From: Duganella sp. BJB476
Lineage (GTDB): Bacteria > Pseudomonadota > Gammaproteobacteria > Burkholderiales > Burkholderiaceae_D
NCBI RefSeq assembly: GCF_003416895.1
Contig: NZ_QVIO01000001.1
Location: 496,001 to 560,000, forward strand
Length of the DNA stretch: 64,000 nucleotides
Reading direction: 5' to 3'
Each line of letters starts with the position of its first letter. Within the stretch, counting starts at the first letter, position 1. The position numbers and the translations under genes are program-made. The notes under the pieces were generated by a model. The model searched no databases. It was given only the letters and a program-made list of their open reading frames with translations, and was not told the DNA's origin. This document shows, one piece after another, positions 36,939 to 46,078 of this stretch.

Positions 36939-37868
36939 ATGTTGAGTTACCGCCACGGTTTTCACGCGGGTAATCACGCCGATGTGTTGAAGCATTTCGT
37001 GACCATCCAGTTGATGCAGTATCTGAATCAGAAAGATACCGCCTACAGCTATATCGACACCCACTCCGGCGCCGGCGTCTATGCGCTTGACGGCACCTTC
37101 GCCTCCAAGAATGCCGAGTACGACACCGGCATCGGCCCGCTGTGGGAGCGCACCGACATGCCGGCCGCGCTCAAGGAATACGTCGACCTGGTGCGCGCCA
37201 TGAACCCGAGCGGCAAGATGCGCTACTACCCTGGTTCGCCCTACATCGCCGACCAGGTCGCGCGCGAGCAAGACCGCCTGCGCCTGTTCGAACTGCACCC
37301 GGCCGATTCCAAGCTGCTGGCCGATAACTTCCGCAAGCTCGACGAGCACGCCGCGCAGCAGGGCATCCGTCCGACCACGCGCGGCAAGCGCGTGCTGGTC
37401 ACCCGCGGCGACGGCTTCCAGGCGCTGAAGGCGCTGCTGCCGCCGCCGTCGCGCCGCGCGCTGGTGCTGATCGATCCGCCGTATGAAGACAAGCAGGACT
37501 ACAAAAAGGTCAAGGACACGCTGGCCGAAGCGCTGGTGCGCTTCCCGACCGGCACCTATGCGGTCTGGTATCCACTGCTGCATCGCATGGAGTCGCGCCA
37601 GTTCGCCGACAAGCTCAAGCAGCTGCAGTGCAGCGACTGGCTCAACGTCGTGCTGACCACCAACACGCCGATGCCGGACGGCTTCGGTTTGCACAGCAGC
37701 GGCATGTTCATCCTGAACCCGCCGTACACGCTGGAGCCGATGCTGAAGGAAGTCATGCCCTACCTGGTCAAGGTGCTGGGCAAGGATTCCGGCGCCCGAT
37801 TCACGCTGGAGAGCGGCAAACCGACGGGTGTACGCAACAATGCTGTGCGGCGGCCGGTTACGCGCTAG
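36939..37868 (+). CDS. rlmJ: 23S rRNA (adenine2030-N6)-methyltransferase RlmJ
   Basis: A 309-residue methyltransferase from the ATG at 36939, where the conserved N-terminus MLSYRHGFHAGNHADVLKH begins. It methylates A2030 of 23S rRNA. The catalytic motif is LIDPPYEDK (DPPY, about residue 180); YIDTHSGAGVY near 38 is the SAM-binding motif. Size and motifs match the E. coli enzyme (280 residues) with a short C-terminal extension. Confidence 0.93.
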   Translation: MLSYRHGFHAGNHADVLKHFVTIQLMQYLNQKDTAYSYIDTHSGAGVYALDGTFASKNAEYDTGIGPLWERTDMPAALKEYVDLVRAMNPSGKMRYYPGSPYIADQVAREQDRLRLFELHPADSKLLADNFRKLDEHAAQQGIRPTTRGKRVLVTRGDGFQALKALLPPPSRRALVLIDPPYEDKQDYKKVKDTLAEALVRFPTGTYAVWYPLLHRMESRQFADKLKQLQCSDWLNVVLTTNTPMPDGFGLHSSGMFILNPPYTLEPMLKEVMPYLVKVLGKDSGARFTLESGKPTGVRNNAVRRPVTR

Positions 37869-37875
37869 AAAAATG

Positions 37876-37903
37876 TTGTCAGGACGGTATAGGCAGGTAT
37901 AGT
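37876..37903 (+). promoter_or_regulatory. Sigma-70 promoter of the EAL-HDOD gene
   Basis: TTGTCA (37876-37881), 16-base spacer, TATAGT (37898-37903). A small hairpin (TTGCCG / CGGCAA, 37919-37937) lies in the leader, and the ATG at 37974 follows GGGAG. Confidence 0.6.
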
Positions 37904-37973
37904 CTGGTACTTAGCGGATTGCCGCTTGAGACGGCAAACCGAATAAAAGCAGATTGCAGATTGGGAGTTTCCC

Positions 37974-39242
37974 ATGATGATCGCGCCGTCCACCATGCCG
38001 TCCAAGCTCGCCGATAATTTCTTTCTTGCGCGCCAGCCCATCCTCAACCGGGGACAGCGGCTGGTGGCATACGAGCTACTCTTTCGCGACGCCCGTGTCC
38101 GCAACGAAGCCCACATCACCGACGACGCCGAGGCCACCGCCACCGTGATCGCCCATGCTTCCGAGCTGGGCATGGAGCATGTGGTGGGCGACCAGATGGC
38201 CTTCGTCAACGTCGACGCCATCGGCCTGATGAGCGACTTCATCCGTTTTCTGCCGAACGACAAGGTCATCCTGGAAATCCTGGAGACCGTCAAAGCCACG
38301 CCGGAAATCCTCGACCGCATCCGCGAGCTGAAGCAGGCCGGCTTCAAGTTTGCGCTGGATGACGTGATCGGCCAGTCCGAGGACGTGCAAAAATTCCAGC
38401 CGCTGTGCGACGTCATCAAGGTCGACATCAAGGAGATGCAGCCCGGCACCTTGACGGCGCTGACGCGCGTGCTGAAAAATCCCAATCAGAAACTGCTGGC
38501 CGAGAAGGTCGAGACGATGGAGGAGTTCCAGCAGTGCATGGAGCTGGGCTTTGAATATTTTCAGGGCTATTATTTCGCGCGTCCCGTCATCCTCAGCGGC
38601 AAGAAGATTTCGCCGTCGCAGCGCAGCGTGCTGCACTTGCTGGACTTGCTCAATACTGACGCCAGCAGTCATGAGATCGAACGCAGCGTCAAGCACGACG
38701 CGCTGATCACCCTGAATCTGCTGAGGCTGGTGAACACGCCGGCGGTCGGCGCGCGTTACCGCATCAACTCGGTCGGCCATGCGCTGATGGTGTTGGGACG
38801 GCGCCAGCTCAAGCGCTGGCTGCAGATCCTGCTGTATGTGAAGAACGGCGGTGCGCAGGAATTCACTTCGCCCTTGCTGCAACTGGCCACCACGCGCGGC
38901 AAGACGCTGGAGCTGATGGTCGAGCATTTGCGGCCGGGGCAGCGCGTCAGCGCCGATATCGGCTTCACGGTGGGGGTGATGTCGCTGATGGACACGCTGT
39001 TCTCGATCCACATGCGCGACGTGCTGGAAAGCGTCAACGTGCTGGACGAGGTGCGCGCCGCGCTGTTGCACCGCAGCGGCGACTACGGCAGCATGCTCAG
39101 CCTGATCGAGCACATCGAGCGCAACCGCGACGGCCAGCTGCTGGCGCAGCTGCTGCATCAGCTGGAGCTGACCCCGGCCGAGCTGTACGCGATCCAGCTG
39201 GCCGCGATCGAGTGGGTCACCGACTACACCCGCGGCGTCTGA
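37974..39242 (+). CDS. EAL-HDOD signalling protein, degenerate EAL (YuxH type)
   Basis: A 422-residue cytoplasmic protein with an N-terminal EAL-like domain (about 15-210) and a C-terminal HDOD domain (about 215-400). The EAL motif is replaced by YELLFRD, the DDFGTG-type motif by LDDVIG, and the catalytic lysine region reads IKVDIKE with LLAEKVET later. These changes are typical of YuxH/CdgJ-type proteins, which do not hydrolyse cyclic di-GMP but act in motility or virulence control. Its own promoter stands upstream. Partner proteins are unknown. Confidence 0.88.
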   Translation: MMIAPSTMPSKLADNFFLARQPILNRGQRLVAYELLFRDARVRNEAHITDDAEATATVIAHASELGMEHVVGDQMAFVNVDAIGLMSDFIRFLPNDKVILEILETVKATPEILDRIRELKQAGFKFALDDVIGQSEDVQKFQPLCDVIKVDIKEMQPGTLTALTRVLKNPNQKLLAEKVETMEEFQQCMELGFEYFQGYYFARPVILSGKKISPSQRSVLHLLDLLNTDASSHEIERSVKHDALITLNLLRLVNTPAVGARYRINSVGHALMVLGRRQLKRWLQILLYVKNGGAQEFTSPLLQLATTRGKTLELMVEHLRPGQRVSADIGFTVGVMSLMDTLFSIHMRDVLESVNVLDEVRAALLHRSGDYGSMLSLIEHIERNRDGQLLAQLLHQLELTPAELYAIQLAAIEWVTDYTRGV

Positions 39243-39243
39243 G

Positions 39244-39969
39244 TTACTGCCCCAGCAGCAGGAACACGGTCGGCTTCTTGTGGAAGTCCGGCGCCTTCGC
39301 GCTTTTCCATTGCGACGCGGTCATGGTGCGGATGGTTTCCGATGGCAGGCTCAGGTCGGTCGCCACGCACACCAGCGTGCCTGGCGCGCAGGCCGCGATC
39401 AGTGCCTCCAGCATGGCGGCGTTGCGGTAAGGTGTCTCAATGAACAGCTGCGTTTGCTTTTCCTTGCGCGAGCGCAGCTCCAACTCCTTGATGCGGGTGG
39501 CGCGCTGCGCCGCATCGGTCGGCAGGTAGCCATTGAAGGCGAAGCTCTGGCCGTTCAGCCCGCTCGCCATGACGGCCAGCAGCAGCGACGACGGCCCCAC
39601 CAGCGGCCGCACCGGAATGTTGTGCTGATGCGCCAGCCGCACCAGGTCGGCGCCGGGATCGGCCACCGCCGGCACCCCGGCTTCCGACACCAGTCCGCCA
39701 TCTCGTCCGGCCAGCAGTGGCGCCAGCAGGCCCGCCAGCGCGGCCGCCGGGGTGTTGACGTTCAGTTCGGAGATCGTGATTTCCTGCAGCGGCTTGGCCA
39801 GTGGATGCTGGGCGTTGACCAGCTTGAGGAAGGCGCGCGCCGTCTTGGCGTTCTCGGCGACGAAATAGTCGAGCTGCGAGGTGATCTGCTGCACCTGTTC
39901 GGGCAGTACGGAGGCGAGCGCTTCAGTCTCGCCCAGGGTGTTCGGTATTAAAAAGAGGGTGCCGGGCAT
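39244..39969 (-). CDS. Tetrapyrrole-methylase-family SAM methyltransferase (RsmI-like)
   Basis: A 241-residue protein from the ATG at 39969; a TTG at 39981 overlapping the maf stop is an alternative start. The tetrapyrrole-methylase fold is shown by GTLFLIPNTLGE at the start, GLVSEAGVPAVADPGADLV (about residue 91) and LVGPSSLLLAVMASGLNGQ (about 117). RsmI, the family's rRNA 2'-O-methyltransferase (C1402 of 16S rRNA), is longer and differs at its end, so this is probably a related paralogue with another target. It follows maf closely, as an operon. Confidence 0.8.
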   Translation of the reverse strand: MPGTLFLIPNTLGETEALASVLPEQVQQITSQLDYFVAENAKTARAFLKLVNAQHPLAKPLQEITISELNVNTPAAALAGLLAPLLAGRDGGLVSEAGVPAVADPGADLVRLAHQHNIPVRPLVGPSSLLLAVMASGLNGQSFAFNGYLPTDAAQRATRIKELELRSRKEKQTQLFIETPYRNAAMLEALIAACAPGTLVCVATDLSLPSETIRTMTASQWKSAKAPDFHKKPTVFLLLGQ

Positions 39970-39977
39970 AAAAACAG

Positions 39978-40568
39978 TCAAAGATTAAAAAAGGAAACGC
40001 CGATCTTGCGCAGCATGCCTGTCAGCGCGATCAAAGGCAAGCCGGTGAGGGCGGTCGGGTCGCTGCTGTCGATGCGCTCCAGGATGGCGATGCCGAGCGC
40101 CTCGTTCTTGGCGCTGCCGGCGCAGTCGTAGGGCTGCTCGATGCGCAGGTAGGCGTCCAGCTCGGCATCGGGCAGGTCGCGGAATTTTACGACGGTCTGG
40201 ATGTCTTCTAATTGGAAGCTCTGGTCGCGGCCATCCCATACGCACAGCGCGGTGTGGAAGATCACTTCGCGGCCGCGCATGGTCTGCAGCTGTGCCAGCG
40301 CGTTGGCGTGGTTGCCCGGCTTGCCGATCTGCTGGTCGTCCAGCGTGGCGACCTGGTCGGAGCCGATGACGACGCGGCCCGGCATTTTGGCGGCCACGGC
40401 GGCGGCTTTTTCGCGCGCCAGGCGCAGCGCGGTGGCGCTGGGCGTCTCGCCGGGCAGGGGGCTTTCGTCGATGTCCGGCACCGCCACGTCGAACGGCAGT
40501 TGCAACCGTGATAAGAGTTCCTTGCGGTAGGCGGAGCTGGAGGCGAGTACGAGTAAACTTGATGTCAT
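39978..40568 (-). CDS. yceF: Maf/YceF-type nucleotide pyrophosphatase
   Basis: A 196-residue Maf-family enzyme that hydrolyses modified nucleotides; the YceF branch prefers 7-methyl-GTP. Motifs: LVLASSSAYRKELL (residue 6), DESPLPGE, REKAAAVA, VVIGSDQVA (about 68) and the YDCAGSAKNEALG region (about 142). House-cleaning role in the cytoplasm. It is divergent from yceD, as is common in Burkholderiales. Confidence 0.9.
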   Translation of the reverse strand: MTSSLLVLASSSAYRKELLSRLQLPFDVAVPDIDESPLPGETPSATALRLAREKAAAVAAKMPGRVVIGSDQVATLDDQQIGKPGNHANALAQLQTMRGREVIFHTALCVWDGRDQSFQLEDIQTVVKFRDLPDAELDAYLRIEQPYDCAGSAKNEALGIAILERIDSSDPTALTGLPLIALTGMLRKIGVSFFNL

Positions 40569-40639
40569 GTGGGGAATGTTATATGCTCTGTCGCCGGACG
40601 TGCCAGCGGCACAAAAAGAACGAAAAATACGCTAAGGCT

Positions 40640-40669
40640 TTGACTTGACGATGAAAACCCTGTTATTAT
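40640..40669 (+). promoter_or_regulatory. Promoter of yceD and the fatty-acid cluster
   Basis: TTGACT (40640-40645), 18-base spacer, TATTAT (40664-40669) with an extended TGT before it. It lies 27 bp before the yceD ATG. Confidence 0.7.
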
Positions 40670-40696
40670 CGCAGGTTTTCCGGGGAAATTTCTGTA

Positions 40697-41194
40697 ATGA
40701 ATGCTATTGTGATCGACGCCTTTGATTTTTGTCGGAGCAACGGCAGCCAGCACGGCACGACGCCTGTTGCCGAAATGACCCGTTTGACCAAGGATTGCGC
40801 CGATACGTCGGGCACGATCACCTGGAAAGCAGTAGGGGGCACCAGCAAGATGGGCTTCCCGCAGATGACGCTGTCGGTTACCGGCACCGTGCAACTGGTC
40901 TGCCAGCGCTGCCTGACGCCTTACGCGCACACCATCGATGCCCAAACGGTGCTGATGCTGGGCAAGGACGATGAGCAGGCTGACGAGATCGAAGAAATGA
41001 TCAATGACGAGACGATCGATGTGATCGTCGGCAGCCGCAGCATGGAGCTGATGGACTTGGTGGAAGACGAAGCGTTGCTGGCCCTGCCGCACACGCCGAA
41101 ACATGATGCCTGCCCCGAGACCGCTCTGCTGGACAAGGCAAAAAGCGAAAAGTTGTCGCCGTTCGACGCCCTCAAGGGCCTCAAATCCGAATAA
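40697..41194 (+). CDS. yceD: YceD family protein (DUF177)
   Basis: A 165-residue protein of the YceD/DUF177 family, always next to rpmF; in plants and bacteria it is linked to 23S rRNA accumulation. It has CQRCLTPYAHTID (a CxxC near residue 72), an acidic helix (DDEQADEIEEMINDE), then the LMDLVEDEALLALPHTPKH region typical of the family. The role is probably ribosome assembly, inferred from family and position. Confidence 0.88.
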   Translation: MNAIVIDAFDFCRSNGSQHGTTPVAEMTRLTKDCADTSGTITWKAVGGTSKMGFPQMTLSVTGTVQLVCQRCLTPYAHTIDAQTVLMLGKDDEQADEIEEMINDETIDVIVGSRSMELMDLVEDEALLALPHTPKHDACPETALLDKAKSEKLSPFDALKGLKSE

Positions 41195-41338
41195 GTAGTG
41201 TTGTAAAGAACGTGTCAAACGCGTGTAGTAAATCGAGTATGGCAAGTCAGCAGTGAAATGTAGTAAATCTCAGTTTAACTATGCCGGTTAAGTTTTGCCG
41301 GCAGGATACTCGATTCGCATGTATTTGCTGGTCGAATG

Positions 41339-41347
41339 TGTTAAAAT
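41339..41347 (+). promoter_or_regulatory. Extended -10 promoter of rpmF
   Basis: TGTTAAAAT (TGn plus TAAAAT) lies 31 bp before rpmF and its TAGGAG site, in the 183-bp gap behind yceD. The rest of that gap shows no hairpin terminator or reading frame I can support. Confidence 0.5.
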
Positions 41348-41377
41348 TTTAGAACTTATGTATTAGGAGTCATTAAC

Positions 41378-41560
41378 ATGGCAGTTCAACAGAACAAGAA
41401 GTCCCCTTCGAAGCGCGGTATGCACCGTTCGCACGATTTCCTGGTTGCTCCACAACTGGGTATCGAGCCAACCACCGGTGAAACCCACCTGCGTCACCAC
41501 ATCAGCCCTAACGGCTTCTACCGTGGTCGTAAAGTCCTGAAAACCAAAAACGACGAGTAA
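41378..41560 (+). CDS. rpmF: 50S ribosomal protein L32
   Basis: A 60-residue L32 protein of the large ribosomal subunit. It begins [19 protein letters not shown], with GFYRGRKVL towards the end. No cysteines are present, so it is the zinc-free form. TAGGAG lies eight bases before the ATG. The 194 bp between this gene and plsX hold no further gene I can support. Confidence 0.96.
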   Translation: MAVQQNKKSPSKRGMHRSHDFLVAPQLGIEPTTGETHLRHHISPNGFYRGRKVLKTKNDE

Positions 41561-41754
41561 TCGACGCTTTTGCTGGACCTGGAAATAGGCGGTGCTACGT
41601 GGATAACTCGCGAAGCATCGCTTTTTCTTTATCATCGGCTGCAATCCTCTTTTGCACACCGTCATTTTGAAACGCGTAGACCTGGAACCGGTTGGTCCGC
41701 AGCTTGCCGCAGCTTGCCTCGTAAAGGCTGGAGCGTGGTACTGAATCAAAACAA

Positions 41755-42816
41755 ATGACAATCAAAATTTCTATCGACTGCATGGGCGGAGATCACGGCC
41801 CCTCGGTCACTATCCCCGCAGCTATTTCCTTCGTCAAACGCGAGCCTGAGGCTGAACTGATTTTGGTCGGTTTGGAAGACGTTATCCGCGCGGAACTCAA
41901 GAAGCATCATGCCGACGCGCATCCGCGCCTGAGCGTAGTGCATGCCTCCGAGCAAGTCACCATGGACGATCCGCTCGAAGTGGCCCTGCGCCGCAAGAAG
42001 GATTCGTCGATGCGCGTCGCCATCGAGCAGGTCAAGGACGGCAAGGCCCAGGCCTGCGTCTCGGCCGGCAATACCGGCGCGCTGATGGCGGTGTCGCGCT
42101 ACGTGCTCAAGACCATGACCGGCGTCGACCGTCCTGCCATCTGCGGCATCATGCCGAACCAGAAGAATGGCCCGACCTATATGCTGGACCTGGGCGCCAA
42201 CGTCGATTGCGAACCGCATCACCTGCACCAGTTCGCCATCATGGGCTCGGTGTTGGTCTCGGCCATGGAAAAAATCGAGCGCCCGACCATCGGCCTGCTG
42301 AACGTCGGCACCGAGGACATCAAGGGTAACGAAGTGGTCAAGGCCACCAGCAAGCTGCTGCAGGCCGACCACGAGCGCGGCGCGCTCAACTTCTACGGCA
42401 ACGTCGAGGGCAACGACATCTTCAAGGGTACTGCCGACATCGTGGTGTGCGACGGCTTCGTCGGCAATGTCACGCTGAAGGCGGTGGAGGGTGTGGCGCG
42501 CTTCTTCGGCGATACGCTGCGCACCGAATTCAAGCGCAACCTGTTGACCATGCTGGGCGCCTTGCTCGGTGGTGGCGCGCTGAAGGCGGTCAAAGACCGC
42601 TTCCAGCCATCGCGTCATAATGGAGCCAGTTTGCTGGGGCTGCGCGGCCTGGTGTTCAAGAGCCACGGCGGCGCCGACGCCTATTCATTTGAGTGGGCGA
42701 TCCGACGAGCGTATGATGCTGCAGAAAATGATGTGTTGGGACATATCTCGGAAATGATCGCCGAGCTCATGCCGCGCAACACCGAAACTCCGGAAGTACC
42801 TGGCTCAACTATTTAG
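41755..42816 (+). CDS. plsX: Phosphate acyltransferase PlsX
   Basis: Makes acyl-phosphate from acyl-ACP, the first step of phospholipid synthesis by the PlsX/PlsY route. 353 residues. Motifs: [14 protein letters not shown] at residue 4, [16 protein letters not shown] (about 102), [16 protein letters not shown] (about 180) and [12 protein letters not shown] (about 233). It opens the fatty-acid synthesis run; fabH starts 15 bp later. Peripheral inner-membrane protein in characterised species. Confidence 0.96.
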   Translation: MTIKISIDCMGGDHGPSVTIPAAISFVKREPEAELILVGLEDVIRAELKKHHADAHPRLSVVHASEQVTMDDPLEVALRRKKDSSMRVAIEQVKDGKAQACVSAGNTGALMAVSRYVLKTMTGVDRPAICGIMPNQKNGPTYMLDLGANVDCEPHHLHQFAIMGSVLVSAMEKIERPTIGLLNVGTEDIKGNEVVKATSKLLQADHERGALNFYGNVEGNDIFKGTADIVVCDGFVGNVTLKAVEGVARFFGDTLRTEFKRNLLTMLGALLGGGALKAVKDRFQPSRHNGASLLGLRGLVFKSHGGADAYSFEWAIRRAYDAAENDVLGHISEMIAELMPRNTETPEVPGSTI

Positions 42817-42831
42817 TGGACGGTAGACGGC

Positions 42832-43818
42832 ATGACTTTGTACAGCAAAATTATAGGCACCGGCAGCTATCTGCCGGAAAAGCGGGTGAGCAACCAGGAT
42901 CTGGCTGATCAACTCGCCGCCAAAGGCATCGAGACTTCGGACGAATGGATCGTCAGCCGCAGCGGTATTTCGGCGCGCCACTTCGCCGAGCCTGAGCAGA
43001 AATCGTCGGACCTGGCGGTCAACGCCGCCAAGAAGGCGCTGGAGATGGCCGGCCTGGAGCCGAACGACATCGACCTCATCGTGCTGGCCAGCTCGACGCC
43101 GGACTTCTTCGGCAGCTTCCCCAGCACCGCCTGCATCGTGCAGAAAAAACTGGGCATCACCAACAACGGCGCGGCGGTTGACGTGCAAGCCGTGTGCAGC
43201 GGCTTCGTCTATGCCGTCTCCACGGCCGACGCTTTCATCCGCGCCGGCGTGCACAAGAACGTGCTGGTGATCGGCGCCGAAGTGTTTTCGCGCATCCTCA
43301 ATTTCGACGACCGCACCACCTGCGTGCTGTTCGGCGACGGCGCCGGCGCCATCGTGCTGAGCGCATCGGAAGAGCCGGGCATCCTGGCCACCAAGCTGCA
43401 CGCGGACGGCCGTCATTCGGACATTCTCAGTGTACCGGGTTCGGTCGATGGCGGCGCGGTTGCCGGCAGCGCCTTCCTGTACATGGACGGTCCCGCGGTA
43501 TTCAAGCTGGCCGTGTCGGTACTGGAAAAAGTCGCGCACGAAGCGCTGGACAAGGCCAATATGACCGCCGACCAGGTCGACTGGCTGATTCCACACCAGG
43601 CCAATATCCGCATCATGAACAGCACCGCCAAGAAGCTGGGCCTGCCTGCCGAGAAGATGGTGGTTACCGTCGACCAGCACGGCAATACCTCGGCCGCTTC
43701 GATCCCGCTGGCGCTGGACGTCGCCGTGCGCGACGGCCGCATCAAGAAAGGCCAGCACATCATGATGGAAGGTGTGGGCGGAGGCTTTACGTGGGGCGCG
43801 GTTTTGGCCAAGTTTTAA
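42832..43818 (+). CDS. fabH: 3-oxoacyl-ACP synthase III
   Basis: Condenses acetyl-CoA with malonyl-ACP and starts fatty-acid chains. 328 residues, standard length. The catalytic triad is visible: Cys in AVCSGFVYA (about 122), His in IPHQANIRI (about 256) and Asn in [10 protein letters not shown] (about 286). The neighbours plsX and fabD fit. The gap of 100 bp to fabD suggests an internal promoter or leader, but no clear element was found. Confidence 0.96.
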   Translation: MTLYSKIIGTGSYLPEKRVSNQDLADQLAAKGIETSDEWIVSRSGISARHFAEPEQKSSDLAVNAAKKALEMAGLEPNDIDLIVLASSTPDFFGSFPSTACIVQKKLGITNNGAAVDVQAVCSGFVYAVSTADAFIRAGVHKNVLVIGAEVFSRILNFDDRTTCVLFGDGAGAIVLSASEEPGILATKLHADGRHSDILSVPGSVDGGAVAGSAFLYMDGPAVFKLAVSVLEKVAHEALDKANMTADQVDWLIPHQANIRIMNSTAKKLGLPAEKMVVTVDQHGNTSAASIPLALDVAVRDGRIKKGQHIMMEGVGGGFTWGAVLAKF

Positions 43819-43918
43819 CGGCCTGAATTAGAATTAGAGTTCTAACGGACTCGTCGGTAGCAAGCCTGTCACGATGGCATGCTAGCGTAGCGTTCAATAA
43901 AAATGAGATGGATGAAGT

Positions 43919-44860
43919 ATGACTAAATTTGCTTTTGTATTTCCAGGCCAGGGTTCGCAAGCGATCGCGATGATGGACGGCTTCGCCGGCAACCCGGTGG
44001 TGGCTCAGACCATCGCCGAAGCGTCCGACGCTCTGCAATTCGACCTGGGCAAGCTGATGGCCGAAGGTCCGAAGGAAGAGATGGACCTGACCACCAACAC
44101 CCAGCCTATCATGCTGACTGCGGCGGTCGCCGTCTACCGCGCGTGGATCGCCGCCGGCGGTCCGCTGCCGTCCATCGTTGCCGGTCACAGCCTGGGTGAA
44201 TACTCGGCGCTGGTGGCTGCCGGCGTGATCTCGTTCAAGGATGCCGTGCCGCTGGTGCGCTTCCGCGCGCAGGCGATGCAGGAAGCCGTGCCGGTCGGCA
44301 TGGGTACCATGGCCGTCGTGCTGGGCCTGTCGGATGACGACGTCCGCGCCGCCTGTGCCGAAGCCGCCGCCGCCGTGCCTGGCGCCGTGGTCGAAGCCGT
44401 CAACTTCAACGCGCCGCTGCAAGTGGTGATCGCCGGCGATACCATCGCCGTCGAGCGCGCCTGCGAGATCGCCAAGGCCAAGGGCGCCAAGCGCGCCATG
44501 AAGCTGCCGGTGTCGGCGCCGTTCCACTCGTCGCTGCTGAAGCCGGCGTCGGACCGCCTGCGCGACTACATGGCCGAGCTGACTTTCTCGGCGCCGCAGA
44601 TCGCGCTGATCAACAACGTCGACGTCGCCGTGCTGAGCGATCCAGCCAGCATCAAGGATGCGCTGGTGCGCCAGGCCGCTGCGCCGGTGCGTTGGGTCGA
44701 GACCATGCAGAAGGTCGCCGCCGAAGGCATCACGCAAGTGGTTGAGTGCGGTCCGGGCAAGGTGCTGATGGGCTTGACCAAGCGCATCGACGCCACCCTG
44801 GTTGGCGACGCCATCACCGATCAAGCTTCGCTGGAACGCGTGTTGACCCTGCTCAAATAA
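43919..44860 (+). CDS. fabD: Malonyl-CoA:ACP transacylase
   Basis: Transfers malonyl groups from CoA to ACP for fatty-acid elongation. 313 residues. The start FAFVFPGQGSQAIAMM and the nucleophile motif GHSLGEYSALV (Ser about residue 92) are standard; the His in LPVSAPFHSSLL is about residue 203. It is followed by fabG after 45 bp. Confidence 0.96.
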   Translation: MTKFAFVFPGQGSQAIAMMDGFAGNPVVAQTIAEASDALQFDLGKLMAEGPKEEMDLTTNTQPIMLTAAVAVYRAWIAAGGPLPSIVAGHSLGEYSALVAAGVISFKDAVPLVRFRAQAMQEAVPVGMGTMAVVLGLSDDDVRAACAEAAAAVPGAVVEAVNFNAPLQVVIAGDTIAVERACEIAKAKGAKRAMKLPVSAPFHSSLLKPASDRLRDYMAELTFSAPQIALINNVDVAVLSDPASIKDALVRQAAAPVRWVETMQKVAAEGITQVVECGPGKVLMGLTKRIDATLVGDAITDQASLERVLTLLK

Positions 44861-44905
44861 GCTAACGGGTCTTCAGGCACACTCCCTAAACGTTTAAGGA
44901 TACAA

Positions 44906-45652
44906 ATGAATTTAGCAAATCAAGTTGCCCTGGTAACGGGCGCATCGCGCGGCATCGGCAAGGCCATTGCCCAGGAACTGGCCCGTCAAGGCGCCCGCGT
45001 GATCGGCACCGCCACCACCGAAGCCGGTGCTGAAGCGATCTCTGCCTACCTGGCCGAGTTCGGCGCGGAAGCTGGCAAGGGCATGGTCCTCAACGTCACC
45101 GACGCCGAGCGCTGCGCCGCCGTCATCGACGAAATCAGCAAGACCTACGGCGCCGTCGGCATCCTGGTCAACAACGCCGGCATCACGCAGGACCAGCTGG
45201 CCATGCGCATGAAGGACGAGGAGTGGGACAGCGTCATCGCCACCAACCTGAGCTCGGTCGGTCGCCTGTCGCGCGCCGTGCTGCGCGGCATGATGAAGGC
45301 CAAGACCGGGCGTATCATCAACATCACTTCGGTGGTGGCGTCCTCCGGCAATCCGGGCCAGATGAACTACGCCGCCGCCAAGGCCGGTGTGGAGGGCATG
45401 GGCCGCGCGCTGGCGCGTGAAATCGGCAGCCGCAACATCACCGTCAACAGCGTGGCGCCGGGCTTTATCGACACCGACATGACCAAGGGCCTGGGCGAAG
45501 AGCAGCACGCCGCCTTGCTGACGCAGATTCCGCTGGCGCGCCTGGGCAAGCCTGAGGATATCGCCGCCGCCGTGGCCTTCCTGGCGTCGCCGCAAGCGGC
45601 GTATATTACCGGTACCACCCTGCACGTGAACGGCGGGATGTACATGAACTGA
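44906..45652 (+). CDS. fabG: 3-oxoacyl-ACP reductase
   Basis: NADPH-dependent reduction of 3-oxoacyl-ACP. 248 residues, a short-chain dehydrogenase. The NADP loop is TGASRGIGKAIA (about residue 12); the catalytic Ser, Tyr and Lys lie in INITSVVASSGNPG and MNYAAAKAG (about residues 138, 151 and 155). The end is YITGTTLHVNGGMYMN. A terminator-like hairpin follows before acpP. Confidence 0.96.
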   Translation: MNLANQVALVTGASRGIGKAIAQELARQGARVIGTATTEAGAEAISAYLAEFGAEAGKGMVLNVTDAERCAAVIDEISKTYGAVGILVNNAGITQDQLAMRMKDEEWDSVIATNLSSVGRLSRAVLRGMMKAKTGRIINITSVVASSGNPGQMNYAAAKAGVEGMGRALAREIGSRNITVNSVAPGFIDTDMTKGLGEEQHAALLTQIPLARLGKPEDIAAAVAFLASPQAAYITGTTLHVNGGMYMN

Positions 45653-45658
45653 TGTGTT

Positions 45659-45680
45659 CCGGTGGCGTAAAATCCACCGG
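45659..45680 (+). terminator. Hairpin between fabG and acpP
   Basis: A 7-bp stem CCGGTGG / CCACCGG with an 8-base loop, followed by TTCTCGTCTTTT. It could partly terminate the upstream transcript, leaving acpP to its own promoter. Confidence 0.6.
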
Positions 45681-45763
45681 TTCTCGTCTTTTAGCAGTGA
45701 TTTCGGATTAGTTGTAGGCAAATACGCAGCAGCTACCGAAATTAGTTTTTCAGTGCGCAAACC

Positions 45764-45772
45764 TGATAAAAT
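45764..45772 (+). promoter_or_regulatory. Extended -10 promoter of acpP
   Basis: TGATAAAAT (TGn plus TAAAAT) lies 37 bp before acpP. A separate promoter would fit the high demand for acyl carrier protein. Confidence 0.55.
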
Positions 45773-45808
45773 GCGCGCTTTCCGTAACAAACAAAATGGA
45801 GCCATAAC

Positions 45809-46048
45809 ATGTCGGATATCGAACAACGCGTTAAGAAAATCGTCGCTGAGCAACTGGGCGTCGCCGAAGCAGACATCAAGATCGAATCCTCGTTCGTCGA
45901 CGACCTCGGCGCTGACTCCCTGGACACCGTGGAACTGGTGATGGCCCTGGAAGACGAATTCGAAATGGAAATCCCTGACGAACAAGCAGAAAAGATCACC
46001 ACCGTGCAGCAAGCGATCGACTACGCTACCGCCCACGTCAAGGCGTAA
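45809..46048 (+). CDS. acpP: Acyl carrier protein
   Basis: A 79-residue acidic four-helix carrier of growing acyl chains. The phosphopantetheine serine is in [10 protein letters not shown] (about residue 37); AcpS in this window (57733) would attach the group. TGGAG precedes the ATG. Codon use is biased towards common codons, as expected for an abundant protein. Confidence 0.97.
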   Translation: MSDIEQRVKKIVAEQLGVAEADIKIESSFVDDLGADSLDTVELVMALEDEFEMEIPDEQAEKITTVQQAIDYATAHVKA

Positions 46049-46078
46049 TTTCTGCCCGATCGACTTTAGGAGAATCGC

